Below the pieces are notes generated by a model, which searched no databases, was not told the origin of the DNA, and worked only from the letters and a program-made list of their open reading frames with translations. Source: Spisula solida (lineage: Eukaryota > Mollusca > Bivalvia > Venerida > Mactridae). From it: 64,000 nt of DNA. Position numbers and translations under genes: made by a program. The DNA is taken from NCBI GenBank assembly GCA_947247005.1, contig OX365947.1, positions 39,822,760 through 39,886,759 on the forward strand, in the 5' to 3' direction. Each line of letters begins with the position of its first letter. The stretch's first letter is position 1. Of the stretch, positions 1 through 13,316 are shown one piece after another.

Positions 1-1019
1 CTGTCATTTATCATTTTATTGTCGACGCGACATGTTCTTATGTACATGTAGAATTTAAGATATCAAACCTATGAGCAATATTACTGAGATCAATGTGATA
101 TATTAGGGTAAAATGTTATAAAATATTAACGAAAAGTGTGATTTATGGAATCCGTAGACTTCATTGCCCTTGGATATTTTTTGATAGTACATTTTTGTAA
201 CTCATTCTGATTAATAAATATTAACTTATGAGTGGAAATAGCAATGAAACCTAATGCAAAACAGTTACTGTCGTGTGAAGCAAGTTTACAATAATTATTT
301 TGAGGATAAACATTTTTAAAACATACGGTGGACGGTGGATGAACACAAAATCTCAGTAGGAACACTTTGTTCCCTGCCGTATAAATGCACCCTAAAAGTT
401 CAATTAAAAGTATCCCTGTTCATAGAAATGACTACTACATGTTTGACATTTGATTCGAATTAAATCAAGTGATTGAAAATGCATTCGGTAGGTCAACTTG
501 TTTTACATTGAAATTATCAAGACCTGAGATTTATTTCGGATGATTGCACCTAATGAAAAGTGGAGGTATGTAATAAATTGAATGTATACACATATATAAA
601 GAGGTTTCTATACAAACTACATGTATGTGCATTAATATTCTATGCAATCTTTTGAGAAGATATTAAATTTCATCTAAATGCATCAGCGAAATTGAATAGA
701 ACTAGGTATACAGATATATTAGAGAATTTGTGAATTTTCACCATTCGTAAAATAGATACATGTATTTGATTGATAGGTATTTAAACCTCAACAAGAGCAT
801 GTTATGTGATACTTATAATCAGTGGCTTCAGTATATTGAATGTACCTAAAAGTATCCATGAATGCTGTGTACGTTACACCGTGGAACTATTACTAGCAAA
901 GCCCACAGAACTAGTAGATGTTTTCTAATATAGACTAGGAAATGATGTTGTGCAAGGCAGAGATAGATTTTAATAGAGCCACGACTGACTTTTCCCTAGT
1001 GTTGAATACCAGAAACAGT
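1..1019. other. No gene seen
   Basis: AT-rich DNA; short open frames only, with frequent ACATGTA. Nothing supportable. Confidence 0.6.
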
Positions 1020-1570
1020 TATCAAATCAAAAGCAGCACCAGGCGCAGTAGTTGGTATCCTATCCCGCTAGGAATGACTACTGGTATATCAGACAGTGCT
1101 TTGCCATCCTCATAGAACCGGGAATACCTGTCCACAGCAGTGTTAGGTACCATATAGAGCATAGAATGGCTGTTCTATGCAATGTTCAATGCCATTTCAA
1201 GTCTGGAATGACAGTTCCAGACATCATAAATCAAGGGGACACAGGGCAAGGTATAGTCAGAACATCCCCATAGATCAAGGAATACTAGTAGGTGTTCACA
1301 GCAGTACAACTAACCCATACGGTCATACCGCTGGCACTAAACCATACAAACAACTCTATATATGGCCATGGCTTATAATCTTTACGTTTCTAGTCAGTTA
1401 GTCATACATAGCAATGACAATCAGTGTTTGGTAGTCTGTAAAGTTAGAAAAAGGTGTGTTATATACTTAGTACCCCGCAGAGAGCAACAAAGAGCAGTTG
1501 CATACAGTGTTGGGTACCAATAAAAGCATGGCTGTTTCAGGTCATATATGTAACCTATTGAGCAAGTAAT

Positions 1571-1630
1571 AGCCTCGCCGTAGGGCGCACGCTTTGGGGT
1601 CGAGAGGTCCCAGGTTCGACCCAACTCTAC
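1571..1630 (+). repeat. tRNA-like segment (SINE head or tRNA pseudogene)
   Basis: AGCCTCGCCGTAGGGCGCAC resembles the A box and GGTTCGACCC is a perfect B-box type T loop, about 40 bases apart. No complementary acceptor stem, so not a functional tRNA. Confidence 0.45.
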
Positions 1631-2449
1631 GTCATTGCTTAATTTCTCAGAGCAAATTTAACCAACAATGCTCCATTCGACCAAGGTGTGAATTGGTACC
1701 TGTGGTGAAGTGTCTGTACTTATTCCTGGGCGCCGTATCTCGATGTTAGTTGCACACATACCAGGGGAAAACTAGTCTCCTCAAGGAGGCTCGAACGCAG
1801 GTATCCTTAGGTAGCCAAATCAACATGGTAAGTTAATTGTCAAAGGGTGACTCAACGGCTTAATTTCTGAAAGTGGCCCGAAAACTCGGTAACTTTTTAA
1901 CTTAACGCCAAATTTATTGCTTGCCCTATAGATTTACGGATGGCTGCGTCTAGTAGTATTATGTATTAAATGAACAGGAATGACTCTGTCAGGCAATATT
2001 TAACCAGGGATGGCTTGACGGGTAATTTAGAATCCCTATAGATTCAGGAATAATCGTTGCCACGATTCCAACAGTATTAGGTAACTCTTTTAGGTCATAA
2101 ATTGCTATGCTAACCTTTGGAGCTGGGAAAGGATGTGTTACATACCCCGTAGAGCAATAAATGGCAGTCCCAAGCAGTGTTAGGTAGCATATGAATAGCT
2201 GTGACAGAAAGTGTCAGGTGACTCATGGGGTCCTGGAATAGACACTATATACCAAAGTAATGTAGTTTATGCTAGGTAGATTGTGAGACAAGTTCTGTCA
2301 ACTCATATCAATTAATCATACTCGGCGCCTAATTCTTAATGTTATCCATCGCTACGGTGGCATGCGAGAGAAACCAGCGTCCAATTTATGCTAAGTATCT
2401 AGGGTATGCAAGGGCATTACTCCATGGTAGCATTTTATTTCGCCTTTGG

Positions 2450-2520
2450 TACGACCGGGCCTGGGATCGAGCCTGGGACATCCCGCAATCTAAGTGGACA
2501 CCCTACCACTAGTATATCAA
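2450..2520 (-). repeat. tRNA-like segment, reverse strand
   Basis: On the reverse strand, ACTAGTGGTAGGGTGTCCAC (A box) is followed by GGCTCGATCCC (B box). Acceptor stem not convincing; a SINE head is the simplest reading. Confidence 0.4.
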
Positions 2521-3039
2521 GGAGTGACTATACATAACAGTATATAGTATCTATACATAACATGTATATAGCGCTATGAGTGACCGTGTCGTGCAGGAAT
2601 TGCTGAGCCAGACAGTTTTATGTACCACAAAGGGTAACGAATTGCTGTGCCAGGAAATAAAAGGTAACCAATACTATTAGATAAGCAGCAGTGGCATGAA
2701 CCCAATTATATTAGGAATGGTTGGTGACGGTGAGTCCTTTTAATACCCTACGGGGCCTAGCAAGCTTGTACTCAGTGGTAGTGGGTACTCTATAGGGCAT
2801 GACTTGTGATGCATGTAGCATGATGCATGAGTACCTCGTATGATCAATAATGGCGGACTTGGTGTTGATGAGTAATACAAAATAGTTATAAAGCCGGAAA
2901 TGGCTTTATGTAGTGAAATCTGACTTGTCCGTAAATTCAAAATTTTCATATACATTTGGATGTTTAACCCCAATACATCGTATTCAGCTCAAAGCATGGC
3001 ATTAGATGATAGATAACTTGAACTGCATAATGATATGTA

Positions 3040-4230
3040 CCTCACAGTGATTTACTATGAAGATAAATTAATTATAACAGCGTAGTAAACCTATTTCCAA
3101 AATTCACACTTTTCGTTTCAATTTTGTATGTTCTATCCTTAAATTATATATTTTGCACCATAACATGATTTAAGATAATTGGTATCATTAATAACACATT
3201 ACTATAGATTATATCATAGTAATTACAAACGTAATTATCAAAAATAATTATCCATGACAGTGTAGTCCATCAGTTCCATCGCTCTTTCCGTTATATTTTT
3301 ATTGTTTTTCTCCAACAATACCACATTCTGTACCATAGCCTAGCTTAAGGTGTGTATAATCTTCATCGCAAGTAACTATAAAACTATTACAGCGATTATT
3401 TACCGTCCACCGTTATAGTCCACCGAATCCGAAAATTCGCACTTTTCCATGCACGTTTTAACATTTTACCCCAAAAATACCCCCTTTGCATAATTGCACG
3501 GTACTAAAATTTTGAAGTCTTCAACAGCACCTTAATAACTACATATAAGTGTGATTTATTATAAAATGTGATAATAAATAACAATGTAGTTGACCGATTC
3601 CAAAAATTTGCAGTTTCGTTTATATTTTTGAATTTTTACCTCAATTTTCTTAAAATGCTCAAGGGTGACAGAATGGCACCCATCAAAAATTCAATTAGAA
3701 AGGTCTTGTCTACTAAAATCAGCAAAGAAAAAAACTTTATACTCCAATGCAAGGTTCGGTCAATTTTTCAGCGCCGGACATGCCTGTATCTAATGTCTCT
3801 CTCTCCCTGCAGGGGCTTCCTCTCGGAAACTTAGATTAAAACAACACTGGTGTATCACATGCAATATAAGTATTGAGAAGTATGTCCTACAAAAACTAAC
3901 AAGTACATTTAATGCTTCGTATTGCAGAGTACCGTATTAGCTTTATGCTGGACTATTGAAATATTCAGTTCGAATACAAATACCATAGCGGACTTTTGCA
4001 TTTGGCAATAAACTTATAAACAGTACCTCAGTGTAGTAATGCGGATATCATAATATTAACAGAACTACCACAGTGTAGCGAATGTCGTACACTACAACTA
4101 CCATAGCGTATAAATGTAGTATATTTTTGAAAATTCCTTCTATTTTCTATTGCAAAAAAGGTAGATTTTCACCGAAACCCTGCATTATTCCACTGTGGAA
4201 ACAAGACCCCGTATTTTTCCGGTACGCAAA
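3040..4230. repeat. Degenerate ~180-190-bp repeat units
   Basis: Units start near 3100, 3428 and 3597 with (G)ATTCCAAAAATTCGCAC-type sequence followed by TTTTCGTTTATATTTTG and TTTTACCCC. They match the interior of the TIR element at 43401-44366. Boundaries are blurred by divergence; the open frames here show no family match. Confidence 0.5.
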
Positions 4231-4525
4231 AGTCGTCTTTGGTAGCTGTTCTACAAACAATAGTGGTAATGGAGGACCACCAAAATACGGTCTGCATCAG
4301 GCGGCTCTGGAAGTGCATCGGTGTATGATAGTGGCAGCGGAAAGGATATGGAGCATAACAATGAAATTATATTGTTTTTATTCTTTGCCATATCATTATT
4401 TTTAATTCCGTCCAGTGTTGATATGAAGATAACTGAACTATTTAAATGAAGAAAAAACGTGCTTGCAACACATACCGATGATGTGCATTATTTTTTCTTA
4501 TTTGCAACCGTTCATGAGTCCAAGT

Positions 4526-4597
4526 GCCGCCTCGATAGCCTACTGCTAGAGCGTCCGCTTCGAATGTGGGAAGCACCGGGTTCGATCCGGGGTCACT
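4526..4597 (+). repeat. tRNA-like segment (SINE head)
   Basis: CTCGATAGCCTACTGCTAGA carries the A box and CCGGGTTCGATCCGG a perfect T arm; the anticodon-type arm TCCGC-loop-GTGGG also pairs with wobble. The acceptor stem does not close, so a tRNA-derived SINE or pseudogene is likelier than a working tRNA. Confidence 0.5.
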
Positions 4598-4619
4598 TCA
4601 TGCTAAAACGAAATGGTAT

Positions 4620-6400
4620 TAGTATTTCCCTTGTAAGATGTCTATCATAATAAGCGAAAGCTGGCTTCTCTTATGTTTATCGATTCCATTGTGACGATGG
4701 ATAAACTCAGACATGAGGTGTCGAGGATGGTTAATATTAGTTCAAGGTTGGACCAACTTGTTTCATAATCAACCTAAAACCAAGAGCCATAATAGGTAAA
4801 TTATATTTTATACATGTCGCTTATTAAATGGCATTCTAGGAATTATGTCTTTCTAGTTGTCGGGCTTCCCCGGAACGGTCTGAACGATGTACGTGTAGTA
4901 ATAATTTTACAAAATCATCTGACAAGCTGCTTATAAAAGTAAACTAAGTCCATCTCATCTGCTTTCTAAATTATTGACATGCCATTATCTGCTTGACGGT
5001 CGGTGGAATTAATATTGACGTGATATACTATTTAATATTGAGTCCATGCCAAAAACATACGGCATTTCGTATGGTGTATTCTTCGGTATGATCATCCTTT
5101 ATTCATTTAAAACTCGTACGCATTGTCTTGCATAAATGTTTTGTAAATATATACGTTCATTTAACGTTAATTACATCGAAGTTTTATGTTAACTGATCCA
5201 CTATCATCATTACAATAATCATACTCTCTATTTGTGATTATTCAAATGAAGGTTTCATTTGAGCGAGTTCAAGGAAATAATAAAGAATGTATTAAAATAA
5301 TCATCAAAATTATAATTTGACTGTGTTAGTATACATTACGAAAATGCATCGAAACCCAACCAACCAATTCAATAATAAAGCACTAATTGTTTGTACAGTG
5401 TAATATCCTAACGTATATTATAACGGTCACACACTCAGGAAAGTCGAGGGTGAGTTACCCATGTGAATACCAAATCTCCACTCGACCTTCACTAACTCGA
5501 CCGTCACTCCAGCTACACTTGAGGCTACCTTAGGTTAGTGTGAGTCGAGTTGGAGTGGAGGACCGACATGTGAATATGGGCCATAGTCTTTGGGCGAGAT
5601 TTGTAATTGTATACCCACAATTCGATCACTGTCAATATTCAATGGTACTACATAATTATCAAATTTCCTATGCCATAAGATGGCGACACCTCCTTTACCG
5701 ACCTTCCGCTTGCAGCTGAGACGATTGAAACAGGAAACTAAATACTACGTGTTAGGGAAAAAGAAAACGATATTTTAAACATTATACATTATATATTTTC
5801 GGTATTGCTTTGTTGACGTACAATCGAGAGGGAAAGGCTTAGTATGAATAAAATTGTAATTTCGGAATTTTTGAGAGCTGGAATTTAGTCTTTCAATTTT
5901 TTACTTGGATTCAATCCCTTACTTGGTTGGACAGAGGTTAATATTCAGAAACATACGAGATTTAAAGCTGTGCCCAACTTCCGGTCTTATTAAGGGTCCC
6001 ACATACTACACTCAGGGAAAACGAGGTGATCTTTATCGAATATTTCTTAAACCGTGTTTGAAATGATGTGCATGTTTTATCGAATATTTGTCTGGGGCCT
6101 TTTCCGGAGTCATGTTTCATTTGAATTGAGATACTTGAGATAATTTCAAGGTGGTAGAGGAATGTTATAACAAAGCTATTGAAAAGATAATTAAGCAATT
6201 TGGGCCTAAACATATTCAAAATTAAAACAATTACATTTTAACAGTAGCTATAGATATTACAACGACTGGATTCCACAGGGCCGACGGGTGCTACATTTCA
6301 AGACCGACTTAGATAGCTCTAGAGAATTATTGTCGAAAATAGTATAAGAATTTTGGGGAAATAAAATCATTATTTTATGTTGTGGCGGAAAATTCTTCAA
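4620..6400. other. No gene seen; diffuse repeat at 5430-5585
   Basis: The stretch 5430-5585 has CTCCACTCGACC/GAGTCGAGTTGGAGTGGAG in opposite orientations and CATGTGAATA at both sides, probably a small MITE. The rest shows no coding or RNA feature. Confidence 0.5.
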
Positions 6401-6404
6401 TTTA

Positions 6405-7112
6405 GGAGCGATCGGGGGTGTACATGGGTCTAATCAATGTGGATAGAATAACTTTTATACATTGACTACATTGCATGCTTATAATCGCTTTATTCCACAG
6501 TGAAAGATGTGGGGTGAACAGCGAGTAATAAGCTTCTAAAACTAACGGGCTTGGGTTAAATAAGCATTAAAGAACTGGCCAGATAGCTTTGACTAGGCGC
6601 TCTTTAATAGCTTTCTTTTGAGTAGGATCTTTGCTCGCCAAGCGGCGATGGTTTATTTGTTGCACTGGTTTATTTATGTACAAGCGTACTTATTGCTCGG
6701 CATGCGCCGATTATTGCTCGCCATGCGGCGAATACTAGTATTGGAATATTGCTCGGCATGCGCCGATTCTTGCTCGTCATGCGGCGAATACTAGTATTGG
6801 AATATTGCTCGGCATGCGCCGATTATTGCTCGCCATGCGGCGAATATTGCTCGGCATGCGCCGATTATTGCTCGCCATGCGGCGATTATTCACTTGGGTA
6901 CAGGCGGGTACCTTGCGGACTGACTGGTTTTATTGCACGCCAGGCGGCGTTTATAATAGTTAAAATGGTAGGCCATGCGGCCATGGTTCGTTTGAATGCC
7001 ATGCGGCATTCATGTACATTCTTCATACGCCAGGCGGCGTCAACATAATGAGAGTTACCGTGCAACATGGGAAGGGTTTTCGGATTTCAAAAATGTCGCC
7101 CCTGATCGCTCC
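6405..7112. mobile_element. Element with inverted ends enclosing hairpin array
   Basis: GGAGCGATCGGGGGTG at 6405-6420 is inverted (14 of 16) at 7097-7112; similarity fades outward into AATTTA. The interior holds the 12-bp palindromes listed in the next entry. No transposase frame. A non-autonomous DNA transposon is likely. Confidence 0.5.
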
Positions 7113-7205
7113 AAGTAAATTCATTAATACCATATTTTTCTCCGCAGTGTATAAATGCGGAGGAATTCGTCAGATGTGTAACTCCGTAGTGTTTAAATAC
7201 GGAGT
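6637..7205. repeat. Array of short hairpins with compensatory stem changes
   Basis: CGGCATGCGCCG occurs four times and CGCCATGCGGCG three times (plus CGTCATGCGGCG and CGCCAAGCGGCG). Then come GGCCATGCGGCC, GAATGCCATGCGGCATTC (7-bp stem, 6994-7011) and ACGCCAGGCGGCG(T) twice. At 7140-7162 and 7181-7205 are larger hairpins with stems CTCCGCA/TGCGGAG and ACTCCGTA/TACGGAGT around near-identical 9-nt loops. Stem bases differ between copies yet remain paired. Confidence 0.7.
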
Positions 7206-8075
7206 GATTACTTGTTTTAATTCTACGCTGCCATGACCATATCTACCAAAATACACATTAATCTGTCTGTTATACGTATATATTTGAAATATATTATCAT
7301 AACAATTGATTATATAGAAGTACCAAATGCTAGAATTATACAGTATGAATCATACAAAGTGGTTGTCGTTATTGATCATAATAGTTTGGCAACACCGAAC
7401 GGGCACTCATTGGTCCTCTCGTATTTATAATTGTGTAATAACAACTACACACCGTAAGCGCGTATTGAATGGTGACAATACCAAACCCAATAGGATAATG
7501 GAGGGACGCGGAAGAATGAGTGCCGGTTGGGGTTTTTGTCGGGCTAAGAGTCCTGAAATAATCCACAGTTCCTAAATTTAGTAGTGTACCTTCATTCCAA
7601 ATTTCGTAAAAGTTCGCTTGGTAAAAATGAAAATACGCCATACTTTCTGACCGGAACGAACTTTCTTTACACCCTTTATGTTGAAACTTGGGTAGTTTGT
7701 TGGTTGCTGATGTTGTATCACAGTTGAAAATTGGTTGATGTTTCCACCTATATTAATTCGACAAACACTGTCTGGACGTGAAATATAATTACGACAGATT
7801 CGGAACACCGACAACTTTGCCGAACGAGGTTCCTACTTAGTACTACTACAGCAACTATGCACTTGACGTGCCGATAACGTTTTGCCACATTCACTGACTT
7901 TCCCGGAACGGTTAAAACATTTACAAGGTTGTAAGTGTTTACAAAGCATTGAACAACATGTTAAGTTGTTAACATCCTTCTTTAAAGACAAAATCCAGAA
8001 AACCCATGCGAAACAAACTCGCCAATCTAGGTCCTAAGGCTGAGTAATTGCATTTTGAAATGCGCCTCAAACCTG

Positions 8076-9685
8076 TCATCCAAAAAGGATGCAAAAGTCA
8101 AATAAGTTTTGTGTGCCGATGCGAGATTTACAATAAGGCATGTTACTCAATGTGTTGACACATTGGGAGCACTGAACGTCGTCGAAACGCGAGTTCATTA
8201 TGCAATGCATGTTAAAAATCCATAACCAAATATGGGTTAGCAAAGTCTGTTTTTGCACTGCAAATTCACCATGTGCGCCAGTGGTAATGTTACTAATGTA
8301 TACCATTTTCTTTATGAATAAAGATCCTGTCATTCTATTTTTTATTGAATGGAAATGCGTGAATACCATGTTTAAAAAACTTATACAAATTATTTCAGTT
8401 TGAAAATATGTTATTGCATTAAATATACACAGAAGGATTGGACACAAGTTATTTCAACCTTATTGAAGCCCTCTCCCAGAATATTTACAAAGTCACGGCA
8501 ACTGCAAGAAAATAAATATTAAGACAATTATTAATCAAACAAAGGTACAACTATAAAAGTACAAACGATATTGGTATTGAAATTTTAGTTGGTGTGGACA
8601 AGGGCATGTATGTATATATGACATTTAAAAACGATTCAAACTCTTCTAATAGGGTTACACATTTTTCAAGAGATGGTGATTCATTTCCTCTTAAAATTAA
8701 ATCAAGTGATACTTCATACATTGATACATTTCTCATAAGAGTGAATCTTTGATCATCATATAAACAGCATTCACAAATTGAAGAAATAGTATTACTTTAA
8801 ATAACACTAATCTTGCAGACCACTCACGGGTTTGTAGGATAACCTGTTAGGGGTGAATGCTTAATGAAATTACGATATTGACTTGCTTCACATTCAGGAT
8901 CGGTGTGATACGATATTTTTGTATTCGCACAATGCAATGCTTTACATCTAATTAAAGAGGTGTTATAGAATGTTCCTAACAATTCCTTTTTACATATCTT
9001 GCATAGTTTGAAAACGTTCATTTCAAATGTATCTCGTTCGGTATTTTCGTTCAAGTCGGGTGATCACACACAATACGCAAAACAGCCGGGATTAAATAAC
9101 AAGTTAAGGAAGAAAATTATACTTCTTCGATAGATATTAACCCTAAATGACAGTAAACATTTCTTTATGCTATCAACTATGAAGGACACACTTATGTTCC
9201 GTAAGAATATTTTATGAACAGTAGGCATACGAGGACTGCCATCTGTGACGAGGGAATGTTTGTGCGGTGTACGCATACCGTGGATATAATATGATTATAT
9301 AAGTTGCGGCTTTTTGCTATTTTGATGTAGAACGCTGTAATCAATTTATAGGTGCAAACTATTAGTTTAAATAATGTAAAACTTTTGGAAATAAGCCACC
9401 GAACATTGTTCTAGACCTGGCGTAATACTGTCTCTGGATTGATACGATTCACAAGCCTGTGAAAACTACATAAATGGTACAAAACTTTGCTAATATCGTC
9501 GGTAAACAGTAGAGCTCTACATCTGTAAAAGTGAGTATTGTGATATGTTTTGGCTTTTGTCCCGCGCCGAAAATGAAATTTCGAAGTGGGAGAACACTAT
9601 ATGCGGTGTAGATATGATTTAACTCTCCGTCATTGTTTAGTTTATTTATAGATACCAGTTCAATGACTGCACAAAACGGCAACAC
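8076..9685 (-). other. Cluster of unassigned reverse-strand open frames
   Basis: Going 5' to 3' on the reverse strand: 9685-9449 (LNHIYTAYSVLPLRNFIFGA), 9276-9064 (RTPHKHSLVTDGSPRMPTVH), 9054-8824 (KLCKICKKELLGTF, then KALHCANTKISYHTDPECEA), about 8790-8551 (SICECCLYDDQRF, then EKCVTLLEEFESFLN) and 8447-8076. The middle two are Cys-rich (CxxC, CxxxxC, CxCC) and not obviously low-complexity. A strong donor (gtgagt) at the end of the third would allow only a 33-nt intron, so a spliced gene is doubtful. I recognise no family; a decayed gene or transposon/viral remnant is possible. Confidence 0.25.
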
Positions 9686-9699
9686 AAATGTAATGTCTT

Positions 9700-12600
9700 A
9701 TGTTTGTACATGTATTTTAAATGATTCCAAGTATGCTGGATGAGACGGAGTAGAAAATGTGATCGTGGCATGTTACAGAAAGACGTGTTCCAAAAGTTTT
9801 GCAAAGGAAAGAATAATAGTTTATGGACCGATGTACACACGTATTCCTATCGATCGAGGTGTCAAAATGATCATCACAGCAATTGTGTTTAAGTGCTACC
9901 GTCTATGTTTCACATATATCCAGGAGAGAGATGAGAACTACCGCTTTATAGACTTCAGCTTGGTTGTTAGTAATTATTATTTGGCGTTCCTATTGCAAAC
10001 TTCACCATTGATGTGCACACATCATGTCAATGCGTTGCCGATGTATGTACATTTGTCCACTGCCTGAAGTGTGATGTCCTTTGCATGTATCTAATGGTTG
10101 CGTGAAGCTTCTAGTGTGTTAGTGGGATTTGGTTGCGCTTGTCACTTTTCGCTTGTCCGCTCTCGCTGTTCAGCTCCCAAGTTCCCTGTAAGGAAGGACA
10201 GATTGTTTAAGTCTCGACCTGTACAGCCTACCAATTGTTCGACCTATTGTTGTGCAGAATTAACATGTTCTTTATCAGAAGATGAATACAGCTTTACCAT
10301 ATCGCTGTACAGATATGTAACAGGTTAACATTGTTAACTTGGTCAATAGCCAACGTCTTTGCATTTACTGATGCCATGTTTCTGTTATTTCAATGTTTTA
10401 CTCTTGAGGGCCTTACGGCAGATTGACAGTTGTGTCAAGTATGTTCCCTCTATAAATAAAGTCTTTATTGTTATTATTATTATTATATTATCAAGAATGT
10501 TGATGTCTGTTAATGTTAATTCATCATATCCAACTATTTGTCCCATTTGTATTGAATGTGTTTTCAAGTCGACCACAGTTACCTTCCCTTGACTGGTGTT
10601 ATACCGGTTTTAATCTGATCGATCTTATCTCGATTGCGTAATCGCGCTATGCTAACTCAGCGGGTTGTCGGAGTGTATAAATTAATGTATATCATTTGCT
10701 GGAGGGGTTTTGTGCGTTCAGTTACACTTTGGTATTTTTGACATTTTGTATATGATGCATACCAGGATCTTTTTTATGGGCATATCTCTGTCATTATTAA
10801 ATTTTGTTCATAAGGTAGGTAACATCAGGAACATTTAAATGCTTCCATGGTATCATTCAGAATTCGTTGATCATGTGTGAGGAATCTAACAATTATTCAT
10901 TTGTTATACTAGTAACCGCAAAACATGTCACGATATGTATACTTATTATCATGCATATTCGATGGATGATAAAAGAATAAACGGTTACTAGTAACTGTAC
11001 AATGCTTGAGTATGTGTGCAATATCACAAAGTACAGTTTAAATGAAATTTAGCAACCACAGCTGATTTTTCAAGTATGTTGTACGGTTGATTGTTCAGTT
11101 GCATCTTCGAGCCATAGACCATACACTTATGGAACTGGTTTTTTAATATCTTGAAAAATAAAAAAGTTATGACAATTTTAAGTTCGTGAAATAGAGCGTT
11201 TTTTTTCTTGAATTAAATAGGAGAATATTCGCGCGCTTGCGGACCCGACAAAACTCAAATTTTCCCTCTAATTGTCACAAATATTTTATTTTTTGAAGAT
11301 ATCGGGATGAAACATTTGTTCAACTTATTTATGTTGGACAAGTGCTTTCAAAGTTATGAAGAGTTGAAATGTTAAACAAATACTAAATCAGTTTTCATTG
11401 TTTTAATCAAATCATAACATCACTCATATAACCAACAAAGTCATATATTCATTTTCAAGTTATCACAAAATGTAGTTTGGCTATTTTGACCTGAACCTGA
11501 CCTTTATGCAAGACTATATTACAAGGTTCTTGCTTTGAATACATGAATATCAATTTCCGCAATATCGGTATTTCAAATTTGTGTTTCTATTACATCTCGA
11601 GCTACTTCGTGATACTCCCCGGTTATGAAATATATTGTGATAATATATTGACTGTTAAATTATGCTAGTCAATTCATCATCCTGATTTTTTAAAATAATG
11701 AGTAAAATACTTAAAATGGATTTAATCACATCGGCAATTTATATCTGAATATGAATTTGTGCTTTTATCAGATTTGTTACATGTATAATATATAGACTGT
11801 AGACTGTGGCTTGATTTATGATGCGTTATATGTCCGTGGAATTTCCGGTGACACCCGCAATAAAAGTTACAGGGGTTTGTTTACGAATACATGTATTGTC
11901 TTATTATAGCAAAAAGGCTGTATCTACAAATGAAAAATAAGGCAGATAGAAACTTTATATAAACGCATCTTGAATGATACTTACTGTTTTATTTTTACAT
12001 TGTGGTTATAGGTATCAGCGATGCGACCATACATGTATGATAAAAAAATACTTATGATACTTATTATACAAATATGAAAATTTACTTTGCATGAAGCATA
12101 AAACAATGCTTATAACAAATAACAATGATGGAAAACATAAATTTTCAGGAGAAAAAAACCTAATATATATGATTAATTAATATATAGAATGTTCGAATCC
12201 CAACTGGCTTCGTAATCTGTCTGGTCAGAGCAGACGCGCTTTATTCCTCTAGCCGGGCTATAGTTAAGTGATTATCATTAAAAGATACGCATATTATTAG
12301 CAATATATAATCAAGTACATGTATACTGTAAATGAACCATAAAGCTATAATGCACATGTATTTAATCTGCCTTAGTGTAAAACATTCATTTCAACATCTG
12401 AATTCATGCCTCTAAAAGTATACGGATTTTTTCTCACCTTTTTTGACGTTTAATTTTCATTTTACAATTCGTATATATTCAATTAGGTGGTACAACGTTT
12501 CAATTAACCAGTTTATTTAACAAGTGTCATAGGAATGACATGATTCTTCATTTTTATGTCTCACCTGTTCGATTATTATAATTTTAAATTATGCATGAGC

Positions 12601-13316
12601 TTATGACATTTCACTTTTAATTATTTTAATGCATGTATTACTTTCCAAATCGGCAATAAAGTCAAAGTTTCAAATCTCTAAAATCATAATAAAGTATGTA
12701 TACAGGAAATATAGCGGTTATAGAAATATAGCGGTTATAACCCTTCACGCGAATGTACCACTTTTATTACCCCACATGCTGTGACAATCGCAGCGGGGCG
12801 CGTCATAAAACAATTAACAATGTGCAAATTAAATATGTGTATTACTTTTTTACTAAAAAAAAAATGATACCTGTTTTAAAAAACCGTAAAAAGGGGGCAG
12901 ATCTAATCATCACATTTCTTATATCAAAACACCAATCTGACGGGAAGAAATTAAACTATTAATCAAGTTTGCACAAAATATATTCCCCGAGAAACAAAAG
13001 AACTACGGACAAGAAAGTAACCAAGTTTGATATCAAATCCGTTCATTTCCTTCTTTGTTCAATGTGAGTGATAGTCATGTTAAAAACCTTTAAAAAGGGG
13101 GTTGATCCCATAAAGATACAACTATGAAATTTAGTGCATTATATTGTAGACATATCAAACTACAAAATATGTTTGCACATAAGAAATATCTCAAATAGTT
13201 ATTATCATATTGACAATTTTACCTTGAGTCCCCATGCCTTCCAATGGTAAAAAAATTGTCACATGTGCGAATTCAAATGGGACAAATAGTTGGATATGAG
13301 TCACCATATAATTTTT
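9700..13316. other. No gene supported; repeat fragments
   Basis: Holds a TTA microsatellite (10467-10490), a repeat at 11480-11680, and a pair of short related fragments in opposite orientation (10535-10565 and 13262-13300, both containing AAATGGGACAAATAGTTGGA on one strand). Open frames at 9759-10067 and 10098-10328 match nothing I know. Confidence 0.5.
11480..11680 (+). repeat. Dispersed repeat family 'CCTGACCTTTATGCA', copy 1
   Basis: CCTGACCTTTATGCAAGACT, ACAAGGTTCTTGCTTTGAAT, GCAATATCGG, TTCGTGATACT and GTTAAATTATGCTA occur in the same order at 56403-56690 and 60722-61120. A moderately old transposon; no coding. Confidence 0.75.

Larger units (their letters stand above)
1020..2540. repeat. 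Degenerate interspersed/tandem repeat region
   Basis: Motifs such as AGGAATGAC, CAGTGTTAGGTA, CCTATAGATTCAGGAAT and GTACCATATAGAGCAT recur with short irregular spacing. It looks like an old decayed satellite or composite of SINEs. No coding evidence. Confidence 0.4.

Noticed and set aside
10385..10592. LINE coding fragment (IQMGQIVGYDELTLTDINIL on the reverse strand)
   Set aside because: It shares IQMGQIVGY with 13262-13300, but both are too short and lack any reverse transcriptase or endonuclease motif.
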